Notes: generated by a model from the sequence alone, not told the origin. A stretch of 64,000 nt of DNA from Paenibacillus sp. KS-LC4 (GCF_036894955.1 NZ_CP145905.1:3428501-3492500), one strand, 5' to 3'. Positions 8,686 through 17,334 are shown, counted from the first letter of the stretch. Program-made: numbers and translations.

Positions 8686-9249
8686 TTAAAGCTCGTCGTC
8701 GAGCAAATCCGGATCAAGATCTTCGTAGTCGTCATCGCCGAGACCGTACTCGTATTCCTTGGCATCGAGGCCGTCCAAACCTCCAGGGATACAAGCTACC
8801 GTTACCTTCGTCTCGGCAACCAGCTCTACTGAAAATTCCCGTTCAACCCGGATGACAACGCCGGAGCCGCTCGATGAAACATTCGCTTCGATGCAATTCG
8901 GCTCCTGAAGCGCGTCGGCTGAAACTTCCACAGTTGTAGCGCGATGCTTCGGATCGACAAACGAAAGCGGAACATTTTCTACATAATGAACGGATTCCTT
9001 TGCCACCTCGGTTTGCGAGTTTTTGCTGTACGAGTACCAGATGTTAATGTCGTAAGTACCGATGACCTCGATTCCATCGCCCGAACGAACCGCTTCATAT
9101 TGATGGTTGATAATCCATGCGCCCAAAATACTGGTCGGATGTTGAGGCGGCGTAACGGTATGGGTTACAGTGGAAAACTTACGACCTTTGCCGCAGACAG
9201 CTTTGGTAATAATTTCTCTGTATTGAAGCTGTTTATCTGCATTAGCCAT
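8686..9249 (-). CDS. cotE: outer spore coat morphogenetic protein CotE
   Basis: 187 residues from ATG 9249, which has GGAGGAGG 8 nt upstream. CotE is the scaffold that links the inner and outer coat layers on the forespore surface. Recognised from YREIITKAVCGKGRKF, TPPQHPTSILGAWIINH, YDINIWYSYSKNSQTEV, the EPNCIEANVSSSG stretch, REFSVELVAETKV and a very acidic C-terminal tail (GDDDYEDLDPDLLDDEL). These follow the Bacillus CotE order and the length is close to the usual 180. Location beside mutS/mutL matches Bacillus gene order apart from the inserted amidoligase gene. A sigma-E-like promoter lies upstream. Confidence 0.96.
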   Translation of the reverse strand: MANADKQLQYREIITKAVCGKGRKFSTVTHTVTPPQHPTSILGAWIINHQYEAVRSGDGIEVIGTYDINIWYSYSKNSQTEVAKESVHYVENVPLSFVDPKHRATTVEVSADALQEPNCIEANVSSSGSGVVIRVEREFSVELVAETKVTVACIPGGLDGLDAKEYEYGLGDDDYEDLDPDLLDDEL

Positions 9250-9283
9250 TGATTTAACCTCCTCCATGCAATCATTCACTTAA

Positions 9284-9311
9284 AGTGTATGCAGGACGTG
9301 GGCGAATGTTG
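9284..9311 (-). promoter_or_regulatory. sigma-E-like promoter of cotE
   Basis: On the minus strand CATACACT (9291-9284) fits the sigma-E -10 consensus CATACANT. CAACATT (9311-9305) is a partial match to the -35 element with 13-bp spacing. Transcription would start about 28 nt before the cotE ATG. This agrees with mother-cell expression of cotE known in Bacillus subtilis. Confidence 0.6.
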
Positions 9312-9641
9312 ATAAAACGAATGCAGACAAAGAGAGATTGTTTTAAAAAACGCCCACAAAACCTGCTGCAAAACGTAAATCCACGTTTCCCCAAGACCTT
9401 CGCTCCCCATTTCCCCGCCTTTAGTTGGCCGCTATATACGAGCAGCTTGCGGGAGGCTCGCCGCAAAATCCTTTTTTCACCCTTGCAGCTCCCGCTCCTA
9501 TTACGAAAGCGCCAGCTCAAATCGAACTATACTCATAGTTATGAGGCCACACGGGCCATTATGCCAAAGCCTGTTTTTGCTTCTATTTTCAACCGCGCAC
9601 TAGCTAATTTAGCAGACATAAAAATCACCGCATACCCTGCG
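9312..9641. other. intergenic region without recognised gene
   Basis: About 330 bases between the cotE promoter and the end of the ABC permease gene. No coding sequence, repeat or clear terminator was identified. An open frame crosses it on the plus strand but shows no family motif or ribosome binding site. Confidence 0.5.
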
Positions 9642-10559
9642 CTACTGCTCACGCCAGCCCGCCATCAGCTTGCTCTCCAGCGCAGAAACGGCTTTGTACA
9701 TAACCGTGGCGACCGCCGCAATGACTAGCAGACTGGAAAGAACAAGCGTAAAGTTGAACACCTGGAAGCCATAAATAATAAGGTAGCCCAGCCCAAGCTT
9801 CGCAACGAGAAACTCGCCTACAATTACACCGATCCACGCCAAGCCCACATTCACCTTCAGTGTAGAAATAATAACCGGGAACGAGGCTGGCAAAATCACG
9901 CTGCGAAAAAGCTGCGACCTTCCCGCCCCGAATAGCCGGACAACTTTAATGTAGCCTGCATCTACCTCGCGGAACTGGTTATAAATGTTTAAAGTCGTAA
10001 TAATAACGGTCACTGACAAAGTGACTGCTACAATGGAGAGAAAGCCAGGGCCAAGACAAACGATAAATATAGGCCCTAGCGCCACCTTCGGCATGCTGTT
10101 CAGCACGACCAAATAAGGGTCCGCAACCCGCGAAACAAATGGGAACCACCACAGCAGCGCCGCAAGCAGCGTGCCCAGCAGTGTGCCTAGCGCAAAGCCG
10201 ACAATCGTTTCCGATACAGTCACTCCGATATGCGGCCAGATTGAGCCGTCTGACATCGTCCCCCACAATTGCTGAAACATCTTCGTTGGATAGCTGAACA
10301 GCAGCGGATCAATCCACCGATTTCGTCCCGCGGCCTCCCATAGTCCAATAAATAGTACTAAAATAATAAACTGTGTCAGCCCTACTAGCCCAGTCGTCCT
10401 TTTTGCCCGCTTCATATAAGCTCGGTGCAGCCAATCCAGCCATTCTCCTCTGACCTCTTGCACATCAGAAGGAGCTTGCTTCTGTCCCTGCCCTACTCGC
10501 GCTGACTCTATATCTGCACGTTGCTCCCTTTGTGGATTTAAACCCCCATCATCCTTCAT
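9642..10559 (-). CDS. ABC transporter permease, SsuC/TauC/ThiX type
   Basis: 305 residues from ATG 10559, which has GGGAG about 8 nt upstream and overlaps the ATPase gene by 11 nt. A hydrophilic N-terminal stretch is followed by about six membrane segments and the cytoplasmic EAA-type loop around FGAGRSQLFRSVILPASFPVI, which contacts the ATPase. The N-terminal 40 residues (QREQRADIESARVGQGQ) are more polar than usual. Last gene of a binding protein-ATPase-permease operon. The substrate class of such importers is aliphatic sulfonates, nitrate/taurine or pyrimidine precursors of thiamine, and the sequence does not decide among them. Confidence 0.88.
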   Translation of the reverse strand: MKDDGGLNPQREQRADIESARVGQGQKQAPSDVQEVRGEWLDWLHRAYMKRAKRTTGLVGLTQFIILVLFIGLWEAAGRNRWIDPLLFSYPTKMFQQLWGTMSDGSIWPHIGVTVSETIVGFALGTLLGTLLAALLWWFPFVSRVADPYLVVLNSMPKVALGPIFIVCLGPGFLSIVAVTLSVTVIITTLNIYNQFREVDAGYIKVVRLFGAGRSQLFRSVILPASFPVIISTLKVNVGLAWIGVIVGEFLVAKLGLGYLIIYGFQVFNFTLVLSSLLVIAAVATVMYKAVSALESKLMAGWREQ

Positions 10560-11361
10560 GGCTCTCGCTCCCTTCCCAGAGGGTTTTCTCGGCAGCATCC
10601 AGCTCTGTCCATAATTGATCGAACAGCGGCTGAAACTCCGGCAGCTGCCTGGCTTTCATCGGCGATGCCTGCCGAATGGAATCCGGTATAGTCAGCTCGC
10701 AGCGAATTCTCCCAGGATTTGCCGCCAGTACAATGACGCGGTCACTCATCGCGACAGCTTCGGATAAATCATGCGTCACAAGCAGCGCCGTCTTGCCAAG
10801 CTTTCGCAGCGTTTCCTGTACCAAATCCTCCAATTGAAGCTTGATGTGCAAATCCAGCGCCGAGAAAGGCTCATCCAGCAGCAATACCTCCGGCTCAGTT
10901 GCCAGCGTCCGCGCCAGAGCAACACGCTGCCTCATACCGCCCGACAGCTCATGCGGATAACGACTTTCCGCTCCGGGCAAGCCGAGCTCTGCCAGCAAAT
11001 CGGCTACGGTTTCCACCGCAGCACGCGTCTTTTTCCCCGCTAGTTCCAGCCCCAGCGTCGCATTATCCAAAATCGTCCGCCATGGAAACAAATAATCCTG
11101 CTGGAGCATATAACCGACAAGAGTAGACGGCTGTATAACCTGTCGATTGTTCAGGAGCACTTCGCCGCGCGTTGGCAAAAATAAACCGGCCAGCATGCTG
11201 AGCACCGTCGTTTTTCCACAACCGCTCGGCCCGACCAGACTGACGAACTCGCCGCGCTGAACGGTCAAGTTCATATCCTCCACAGCAAGCGAGGCGCCCT
11301 TCTCATTCACATATACATGAGTCACTTGCCGCAGCGTAAGCGCGGGGTCACTATTCGCCAT
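10549..11361 (-). CDS. ABC transporter ATP-binding protein, SsuB/TauB type
   Basis: 270 residues with a complete nucleotide-binding domain: Walker A GPSGCGKTT, Q-loop MLQQDYLFPW, signature LSGGMRQRVALART, Walker B VLLLDEPFSALD and the switch histidine in LLVTHDLSEA. The start has GAGGAGG 7 nt upstream. It powers the adjacent permease; gene order and 11-nt overlap indicate one operon with the binding protein at 11386-12390. Confidence 0.93.
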   Translation of the reverse strand: MANSDPALTLRQVTHVYVNEKGASLAVEDMNLTVQRGEFVSLVGPSGCGKTTVLSMLAGLFLPTRGEVLLNNRQVIQPSTLVGYMLQQDYLFPWRTILDNATLGLELAGKKTRAAVETVADLLAELGLPGAESRYPHELSGGMRQRVALARTLATEPEVLLLDEPFSALDLHIKLQLEDLVQETLRKLGKTALLVTHDLSEAVAMSDRVIVLAANPGRIRCELTIPDSIRQASPMKARQLPEFQPLFDQLWTELDAAEKTLWEGSESHEG

Positions 11362-11385
11362 CGTTTTTCCTCCTCGCAGCCATCG

Positions 11386-12390
11386 TTACTTCACGGCTTC
11401 AATCGCAGCTTCCGCAAAGCCCGTGTTTACGATGGCATCATGCTCGGTTCGCGCCTTCAGCTCGCCGGCCGAGGTCATGACGTCCAGCAAATTGTTCCAT
11501 TCCTCTTGATCAATGATCGGGTCAGCCGCAAAAGAGCCTTGCTGCTTATAACGATCAATCGAGCTAATCAAAATGCTGCGATCTACATTTTCAAAATAAG
11601 GCAGCACAACGTCCGCAATCGTTTCGGCATTATTTTCAGCCACCCATAATTGTGCCCGATGAATCGCATTGGTGAACGATTGCAGCGCACCCTTGTTTTT
11701 GCTTGTAAAGCTTTGCTTCGCCATATAAACGGTATACGGCAAATGTCCGCTCTCCGCCCCGAAGGAAGCTACAACCTTGCCACGGCCCTCTTTCTCAAAA
11801 ATAGATGCAGTCGGCTCAAAAAGCTGTACAAAATCGCCTGTCCCTGAAGCAAATGCTGCCGAAATATTGGCAAAATCGACATTTTGGATCAGCTCTAAAT
11901 CCTTCTGCGGGTCAATTCCGAATTTTTTCAGCGTAAATTCTCCAGCCATCTGCGGCATGCCGCCCTTGCGCTGCCCAAGGAAAATCTTCCCTTTCAACGA
12001 CTGCCAATCAAAGCTAGACTCAGGCTCCCGAGCGACGAGAAACGTACCATCGGTCTGCGTCAATTGGGCAAAATTGATGACCGGGTCATCCGCACCCTGC
12101 TGATACACATAAATCGACGTCTCTGAGCCGACAAGCGCAACATCAATCACGCCTGACAGGAGCGCCGTCATCGTCTTGTCCCCGCCAGCCGTTGTCGTTA
12201 GCTCAATATTCAGCCCTTCCTGTGCAAAAAAGCCCTTCTCCAGCGCAACATATTGCGGCGCATAAAAGAGGGAGCGCGTGACCTCGCCGACTTTTAGCGT
12301 TGTTTTCTCACTTTTCCCGCCACAGCCGGTCAGCACAGCGGTCAGCGCCAGCGTGACAACTAGCAGCAACGTTGTCCATCTTCTCCTCAT
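11386..12390 (-). CDS. ABC transporter substrate-binding lipoprotein, SsuA/THI5 (NMT1) type
   Basis: 334 residues. The signal peptide ends in the lipobox LTGC, so the mature protein should be membrane-anchored by a lipid on Cys. The mature part starts with VGEVTRSLFYAPQYVALEKGFF and has GGDKTMTALLSGVIDVALVG, typical of the NMT1/THI5-like periplasmic-binding fold and similar in layout to Bacillus YtlA. GGAGGAG lies 8 nt before ATG. First gene of the importer operon, with a hairpin and T-run in the leader about 100 nt upstream. The ligand cannot be read from sequence. Confidence 0.9.
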   Translation of the reverse strand: MRRRWTTLLLVVTLALTAVLTGCGGKSEKTTLKVGEVTRSLFYAPQYVALEKGFFAQEGLNIELTTTAGGDKTMTALLSGVIDVALVGSETSIYVYQQGADDPVINFAQLTQTDGTFLVAREPESSFDWQSLKGKIFLGQRKGGMPQMAGEFTLKKFGIDPQKDLELIQNVDFANISAAFASGTGDFVQLFEPTASIFEKEGRGKVVASFGAESGHLPYTVYMAKQSFTSKNKGALQSFTNAIHRAQLWVAENNAETIADVVLPYFENVDRSILISSIDRYKQQGSFAADPIIDQEEWNNLLDVMTSAGELKARTEHDAIVNTGFAEAAIEAVK

Positions 12391-12489
12391 CCCTTTTTCT
12401 CCTCCCGCTATTTACAGCTTGCATGCTGTACTCCAGCCTATGCGTGCGCAAGCTCGGCGGTGATTGCCGCTAGCAGCTTTTTGAGCACG

Positions 12490-12527
12490 AAAAAGCCGTT
12501 ATTCCACCTGATGCGGAATAGCGGCTC
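12490..12527 (-). terminator. leader terminator or attenuator upstream of the ABC operon
   Basis: On the minus strand AGCCGCTATTCC pairs with GGAATAACGGCT (11 of 12 positions) across a 9-nt loop and is followed by TTTTTC. It points towards the binding-protein gene, whose start is 100 nt further on. It may end an upstream transcript or act as a conditional terminator in the operon leader. No known riboswitch core was recognised upstream. Confidence 0.5.
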
Positions 12528-12767
12528 TACTAGGGCATGTATGTAATCGCAAGCAAGGACACAACTCATACATGGGAACCTACTTACCAAAAGACAGCTT
12601 CATGCTGCTCTTCTTTTGAAGCTTTGCTCCCTGCACAAAGACGCAGAGATAAACATGGAGGACACAGCAGCCGCTATTCTTGCGGAATCACTGGTTTTGG
12701 AACAGGCTGCGGACTCAGAAGCCGCTAATGCGCTGCCCAGCGTCATTTTGAGAGGATTATGATGACA

Positions 12768-12838
12768 ATAGCGAATCTCCAGTCCTCTTAAGGCCCGAAA
12801 TGGGAGTCAAATCCAAAATAGCGGAAACTCAGTCATTT
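12768..12838. repeat. degenerate direct repeat, 50-bp period
   Basis: ATAGCGAATCTCCAGTCCTC (from 12768) and ATAGCGGAAACTCAGTCATT (from 12818) are related sequences exactly 50 bp apart. They may be units of a dispersed non-coding repeat family. This is a weak call based on these two copies only. Confidence 0.35.
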
Positions 12839-12942
12839 AGAAAAGGAATAAATCACCAAATGTACATAGTCACAGCCACAGTGGTTTCTGTGAGTATGCT
12901 CTAGTAACGATTGCATACTAAGCTTCCTTAAGTCTTGTATGG

Positions 12943-13043
12943 TCAGAGGGGATCGGCCTCGCACGGGGAGCGACATAAATATGTTTAAACAGTTAAAGAA
13001 GACGTGGTCGGGTTCCAATCCACGCTCCCGCACGGGGAGCGAC
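12943..13043 (-). CRISPR. orphan two-repeat CRISPR relic, type I-C-like repeat
   Basis: The 32 bp at 13012-13043 read on the minus strand start GTCGCTCCCC and end GTGGATTGGAAC. They contain the palindromic GCTCCC/GGGAGC stem and match the usual I-C repeat form (ending GTGGATTGAAAC) with about one difference. A second copy at 12943-12974 keeps only the first 15 bases on the minus strand and has decayed after that, as last repeats of arrays often do. Between them lies one 37-bp A+T-rich spacer (12975-13011). No cas gene is present in this window. Confidence 0.7.
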
Positions 13044-13074
13044 AGCACACCCAAAAACTCCTTACACAGCAAGG

Positions 13075-13104
13075 AAAAAAAGGTTCATTTTCGCGAACCT
13101 CGTT
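13075..13104 (-). terminator. intrinsic terminator downstream of the M32 peptidase gene
   Basis: On the minus strand AGGTTC and GAACCT (13100-13095 and 13086-13081) form a stem across an 8-nt loop, followed by a run of T. It lies about 190 nt after the peptidase stop. The plus strand also has a short T-run, so it may act both ways. Confidence 0.55.
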
Positions 13105-13288
13105 TTCCCCTCTCTTTACCGGCCCATTATTTAACCCGTAATCCGCATTTCTAGTTATTGAGCGCAGAGTGCGAACGTCCCAGGGTTTTCATGGGAGCTT
13201 GGGGTTCGCGCGGGGAAGTTTGGTTCCTGCCACTATCGCAGCTTCCTTCCCCCACTAAACCTCCTTATAAGCTAGAACCATTCCCTTA

Positions 13289-14803
13289 TTACAGCTTATA
13301 AATCTCGCTATATTTCTTCTCCAAATATTTCACCAAATATTGCGGGTCCAGCGGCTTGCCGGTTACATTTTGGATCAGCTCAGAAGGTGTTCTGAGCTTG
13401 CCATATTTGTAAATGCGTTCGCTGAGCCATTCTTTAATCGGCAGCAGCTCCCCTGTACTTACAAGCTCCCAGAAGTTCGGCAGCTCTCGCTCCAGCGTAT
13501 CGGCGAATTGCGCCGCATACATGTTGCCCAGAGAATACGATGGGAAATAGCCGAATGCCCCGCCGGACCAGTGTACATCCTGCAGAACGCCTTCTGCATT
13601 TGTCGGCGGCTCAATACCGAGATATTCCTTATATTTTTCATTCCAAATGGCTGGAAGATCCGCAGCCTTCACACCTTCATTAAATATCATTTTCTCAATT
13701 TCATAGCGGATAATAATATGCAGATTGTACGTCAGCTCATCGGCTTCGATGCGAATAAGAGACGGCTGAACGACATTATTGCCCCGATAAAACTGCTCCA
13801 GCGTTACATCCAACTGACCCGGAAACTGCTGCTGTAATGCAGCAAAATTATGCTGCCAGAACGGCTTGCTGCGGCCAATAACATTTTCCCAGAATCGCGA
13901 TTGCGATTCATGAATGCCCATAGAAGTGCCTGTGCTCAGCGTTGTTCCATCCAGCTCAGCCATAATATTTTGCTCATAAAGCGCATGACCGCCCTCATGA
14001 ATAGTGCCAAACAAGGCGCTCGTCACATCGTCTTCCAAATAACGAGTCGTAATTCGCACATCGCCTGTATTGAGCCCCGTTGCAAACGGATGCGCGCTTT
14101 CATCAAGTCTGCCCGCTTCAAAATCATAGCCCATCTGCTGCAAAATCCGCAGACTGAACGCTTTTTGAGCTTGCTTATCATAGTTTTGGCGCAGGAAGGA
14201 CGTATCTGGCTGATGCTTGGACGCAGCAATGGCTGCTGCAAGTGGCACAAGTTGCTCGCGCAAGCCGCCAAACACTTTATCCAGTTCCTTCACGGTCATG
14301 CCTGGCTCATATTGGTCAAGCAGCGTGTCATAGCGGGTTTCTTTCGGGCCCCAAAGGTCGATAAACTGCTGCGTGTAGTCGATTACTTTTTCCAGATATG
14401 GCTGGAAGCCCTCGTAATCGTTCGCCGCCTTCGCTTCTTCCCACTTGGATTCAGCTTGAGAGCAAATAACGACATGCTCTTCATAAAGCTTAGGAGGGAT
14501 TTTGACGCTGCGGTCGTATTCTTCCCTTGTATCCGTTACAAGCTTGCGCTCTATTTCGCTTAGTCCACTGAATGTTTCTGGCTGTTCCAGCTCACTTAGC
14601 CATTCACCTAATTCAGGCGATGTGGAGAGCTTGAACATGTCGCCAGACAAAGATCCGATGACCTCCGAGCGCATATCCATGCCTTTACGCGGAGCGCCAG
14701 TGCGCAAATCCCAATAAAGTACGCCAAGTGCCTCACCGTAGGCTTTCATTTTTTTCACCGTTTCCAGAAATGGAGCTAGCGCCTTCGAGTTATGTAAGGT
14801 CAT
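13289..14803 (-). CDS. M32 family metallocarboxypeptidase
   Basis: 504 residues, the full length for the family. The zinc motif is HEGGH in GTIHEGGHALYEQ, followed by IHESQSRFWENVIGRS with the third zinc ligand Glu, and later the family motifs IRIEADELTYNLHIIIRYEIEK and WNEKYKEYLG. These cytoplasmic enzymes remove C-terminal residues from peptides with broad specificity. Homologous to Bacillus YpwA and thermostable carboxypeptidase 1. Single gene; GGGTGATGAG precedes the ATG, and a divergent promoter serves the next gene. Confidence 0.95.
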   Translation of the reverse strand: MTLHNSKALAPFLETVKKMKAYGEALGVLYWDLRTGAPRKGMDMRSEVIGSLSGDMFKLSTSPELGEWLSELEQPETFSGLSEIERKLVTDTREEYDRSVKIPPKLYEEHVVICSQAESKWEEAKAANDYEGFQPYLEKVIDYTQQFIDLWGPKETRYDTLLDQYEPGMTVKELDKVFGGLREQLVPLAAAIAASKHQPDTSFLRQNYDKQAQKAFSLRILQQMGYDFEAGRLDESAHPFATGLNTGDVRITTRYLEDDVTSALFGTIHEGGHALYEQNIMAELDGTTLSTGTSMGIHESQSRFWENVIGRSKPFWQHNFAALQQQFPGQLDVTLEQFYRGNNVVQPSLIRIEADELTYNLHIIIRYEIEKMIFNEGVKAADLPAIWNEKYKEYLGIEPPTNAEGVLQDVHWSGGAFGYFPSYSLGNMYAAQFADTLERELPNFWELVSTGELLPIKEWLSERIYKYGKLRTPSELIQNVTGKPLDPQYLVKYLEKKYSEIYKL

Positions 14804-14911
14804 TTCTCATCACCCTTTCCAAATAAATAAAAGATCAGCCTATTTCAATATGAAAAGTGTAATTTCTGCCAGAGAAAAACACGATTCCTTCATCTTTCAT
14901 CTGATCTTAAC

Positions 14912-14940
14912 TTGATCTTAACGATTACTGTACGTATAAT
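14912..14940 (+). promoter_or_regulatory. sigma-A promoter for the HesB-like gene
   Basis: TTGATC and TATAAT are separated by 17 bp, with a predicted start near 14947, about 50 nt before the ATG. A CTGATCTTAAC/TTGATCTTAAC direct repeat overlaps the -35 region. Confidence 0.6.
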
Positions 14941-14998
14941 CAACTTTAATCTAAACATCATTAAAAGTGCGAATTGAAATGGAAGAGAGGCATTGCCT

Positions 14999-15319
14999 AT
15001 GTTTATAACTTTTTCCCCGTCTGCAGTGGAGAAGCTTTCACCCTATTTAGAGGATGGCGTTCACCAGCTTAAGCTGCTGCATGACACCGAAGGCTGCGGC
15101 TGCGTCGTTAGCGGCGTCCCTGCCCTTCAGCTTGTAAAGGAACCTAGCACAGATGACCGCTTAGCACAAGGCCACCCCTTCTCCTTTTTGTATGAACCCC
15201 GCCATGAAGTTTATTTTGAACCTCAACTACGCATTGGTTACGATACAGATCGTGGAACATTCAGTTTGAAAAGCGACGGACAAATTTATTCAATAAACTT
15301 GAGATTTTTGACAGCCTGA
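14999..15319 (+). CDS. HesB/IscA-like iron-sulfur biosynthesis family protein (YqkB type)
   Basis: 106 residues from ATG 14999 (AGAGG 8 nt upstream); an in-frame TTG two codons earlier is possible. The sequence LLHDTEGCGCVVSGVPALQLV resembles the Cys-containing core of Bacillus YqkB-like members of the HesB/YadR/YfhF family. It lacks the three well-spaced cysteines of true A-type carriers, so a direct role in cluster transfer is uncertain. Followed 78 bp later by carbonic anhydrase on the same strand. Confidence 0.75.
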   Translation: MFITFSPSAVEKLSPYLEDGVHQLKLLHDTEGCGCVVSGVPALQLVKEPSTDDRLAQGHPFSFLYEPRHEVYFEPQLRIGYDTDRGTFSLKSDGQIYSINLRFLTA

Positions 15320-15397
15320 CGGCTACAGCCTATGTATATTGTGTTTTGTTAACCTGCAACTATGATTAACCTGCAACAACAGATTTAGGAGGAGTTT

Positions 15398-15967
15398 ATG
15401 AATAACGTCAATCAAATCATGAACGACAATAGAGCATTTGTCGAACGCAAAGATTATGAGCAGTACATAACGAGCCGTTTTCCCGACCGTAAAATGGTCA
15501 TCGTCACCTGTATGGATACACGGCTAACCGAAATGCTTCCGAAAGCGATGAACCTGCGCAATGGGGATGCCAAAATCATTAAAAATGCAGGCGGCATCGT
15601 CACCCAGCCGTTCGGCAATATTATGAGGAGCGTGTTAATTGCGATCTATGAGCTGCAAGCCGATGAAGTATTTGTCGTGGGGCATCACGGCTGCGGCATG
15701 ACTGGACTTAATCCCGAGGTCATCGTTCAGCATATGACGGAACGCGGCGTACCTGAGCAGACAGTTGAAACATTGCGGCATTCTGGGCTCAACTTCATGC
15801 GCTGGCTGACTGGATTTGACAATGTGAAGGAAAGCGTGGAGAAAAGCGTAGGCATTATTCGCAACCACCCTTTGCTTCCACCTAACGTTCCCGTTCATGG
15901 TATGACTATCGAGCCGGAAACAGGCCAACTGGATCTCATTGTTAATGGCTACGACAGGCTAAAATAA
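15398..15967 (+). CDS. beta-class carbonic anhydrase
   Basis: 189 residues; interconverts CO2 and bicarbonate in the cytoplasm. The zinc ligands are in TCMDTRL (Cys with the Asp-Arg dyad) and VGHHGCGM (His and Cys). IKNAGGIVTQPFGNIMRS is the usual substrate-pocket stretch. AGGAGG lies 5-6 nt before ATG. Similar in size and layout to Bacillus YtiB. It may be co-transcribed with the preceding HesB-like gene. Confidence 0.93.
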   Translation: MNNVNQIMNDNRAFVERKDYEQYITSRFPDRKMVIVTCMDTRLTEMLPKAMNLRNGDAKIIKNAGGIVTQPFGNIMRSVLIAIYELQADEVFVVGHHGCGMTGLNPEVIVQHMTERGVPEQTVETLRHSGLNFMRWLTGFDNVKESVEKSVGIIRNHPLLPPNVPVHGMTIEPETGQLDLIVNGYDRLK

Positions 15968-16068
15968 GCTTAATTGCAATCCTTCCCTACATACATATAT
16001 TTTTTTGAAAAAGAAGCCATTCCCGCACAAAAGGGATGCTGAACCGTCTACTGCTTACGCAGAGCCGT

Positions 16069-16626
16069 TCAACGATTGTGCGTGGATGGCTTCTTCTTTC
16101 TCGCAGCGATTGCTTCTTCTCTCGCGGCAATGACATCGCTGCGATCCCGCAACGTATGACGATGGATAAGCGCTTCATCTGTCCTATCACTCGGCAATCC
16201 CCACTTCGACTGAGCTACGCCTCTTTCGGCACATTCCTGCTCGCATAACAATTGAAGCTGAGCATCGACAACAACGAGATTCATATCTTTGTAAGCAGGC
16301 GAAGGAGCATCTTCTAGCTGCTTTGACCTTGAGAGTGCAGCTTCCAGCTCGATTATAGCCGCAGCGCCATCTAGCCCGAGGCTGTCCAGTGCTTCGACAG
16401 TCAGCTTGCCAAGCGCTTGCTCATACATTTTCGCTGCACCTGCTAGATTGCCCCGCCGCTCATGATATTGGCCGACAGCCAGCTGTATCAGCCCTACCCA
16501 GATTAGCGCCTGTTCATCTGCGGGATGCTCCTTCCAATATGCCTCCAACAGCTCATGACATTCAAAAAAATCCCTCGTTGCATGAAATTCAACTAAATAC
16601 GCTACATAATTCTCTGGATATTTCAT
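16069..16626 (-). CDS. DUF309 family protein
   Basis: 185 residues from ATG 16626 (GGGGAG 6 nt upstream; a longer form from 16653 has no ribosome binding site). The N-terminal 110 residues carry the DUF309 signature FHATRDFFECHELLEAYWKEHP and LIQLAVGQYHERRGNLAGAAKMYEQAL, a helical fold resembling TPR units. The remaining 75 residues are polar and end in a basic tail (AARKKKPSTHNR). Function of the family is unknown. Convergent with the carbonic anhydrase gene. Confidence 0.8.
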   Translation of the reverse strand: MKYPENYVAYLVEFHATRDFFECHELLEAYWKEHPADEQALIWVGLIQLAVGQYHERRGNLAGAAKMYEQALGKLTVEALDSLGLDGAAAIIELEAALSRSKQLEDAPSPAYKDMNLVVVDAQLQLLCEQECAERGVAQSKWGLPSDRTDEALIHRHTLRDRSDVIAAREEAIAARKKKPSTHNR

Positions 16627-16810
16627 ACCAATCTCCCCTTCTGCTACTCTCATTCATTGTATCGCTTTGCTCTGCTGCGGCGCAACCTCACTCCCAGCGA
16701 CAGCTATAACTCTTTTCGTAAATAATGTTGCTTTATTGCATAAGGCTTTTATCCTTATTGATTTTATTCGAAATTTATACATAATTGTAACTAAGGGAGA
16801 TGATTCCAAG

Positions 16811-17188
16811 TTGAGTAAACAGAATATCAGCACAACCGTTTCAGGAGATTTAATTGTTACCCATCTAATTGGTAACATTAAAACAGATGATGTTAACGAA
16901 TGGTTTCATGGCCTCGAGCAGGCTTGTCAGTCATTCATTTCCGAGGGTCGGAAATACAAATTGTTGGTGGATAGAAAAGGATACACGCCAGATCACTTTT
17001 CTGTTCAAAAAGCATGGAAAGATAAGTTCTTTCATGAAACCATTTTGAATAATAGCAAGGCAATTGCGTTTATCCTCGAAGAAGGGGAAATCATGAATTA
17101 TTTACAACAATCCAATACAAAAGAATCCGTAAAGTTTTTTGATAATTATGAACAAGCATTTATTTGGCTGAATGAATATCCAATATAA
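16811..17188 (+). CDS. small cytoplasmic protein of unknown function, STAS-like in size
   Basis: 125 residues from TTG 16811, which has GGGAGA about 10 nt upstream. Longer readings include a hydrophobic stretch without a ribosome binding site and are rejected. The protein alternates short strands and helices (SGDLIVTHLIGNIKTDD, KYKLLVDRKGY, AIAFILEEGE, FDNYEQAFIWLNEYP), a pattern like the STAS/SpoIIAA-like proteins, where the final segment is an amphipathic helix. No catalytic motif is visible. Base composition is more A+T-rich than its neighbours. Ends in a strong terminator. Confidence 0.6.
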   Translation: MSKQNISTTVSGDLIVTHLIGNIKTDDVNEWFHGLEQACQSFISEGRKYKLLVDRKGYTPDHFSVQKAWKDKFFHETILNNSKAIAFILEEGEIMNYLQQSNTKESVKFFDNYEQAFIWLNEYPI

Positions 17189-17198
17189 AGCCTTTATT

Positions 17199-17230
17199 AA
17201 ACCAGTTGCTTTCGATCAACTGGTTTTTTA
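17199..17230 (+). terminator. intrinsic terminator
   Basis: AACCAGTTG and CAACTGGTT form a 9-bp stem with a 7-nt loop, followed by TTTTTT, immediately after the small STAS-like gene. Confidence 0.85.
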
Positions 17231-17334
17231 TGCCCTTAAAGTTGCTGTTGTCATAAAATCCAATAAAAAGAAGCTCCCACCAGCTTGCGCCGCAGGAGCC
17301 TGTATATAAGCACATTCAATCTTTACGTTAACCG

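Larger units (their letters stand above)
12391..13288. other. 898-bp non-coding island upstream of the ABC operon
   Basis: This long gap contains a leftward terminator-like hairpin (12490-12527), a pair of degenerate direct repeats with 50-bp period (from 12768), a two-repeat CRISPR relic (12943-13043) and a terminator for the M32 peptidase gene (13075-13104). Around 13169-13205 GCGAAC and GTTCGC form a further long-range hairpin. Short open frames here lack ribosome binding sites and family motifs. One of them (12655-12765, 36 codons, Ala-rich) is not convincing. Confidence 0.65.

Noticed and set aside
12391..12780. TPP or guanidine riboswitch upstream of the ABC importer
   Set aside because: The conserved core sequences of these riboswitches were looked for on the minus strand and not found.
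12537..13154. Short open frames in the 12.4-13.3 kb island, including one with an RTGSD peptide repeat
   Set aside because: The peptide repeat is the translation of the CRISPR repeats, and none of the frames has a ribosome binding site or family motif.
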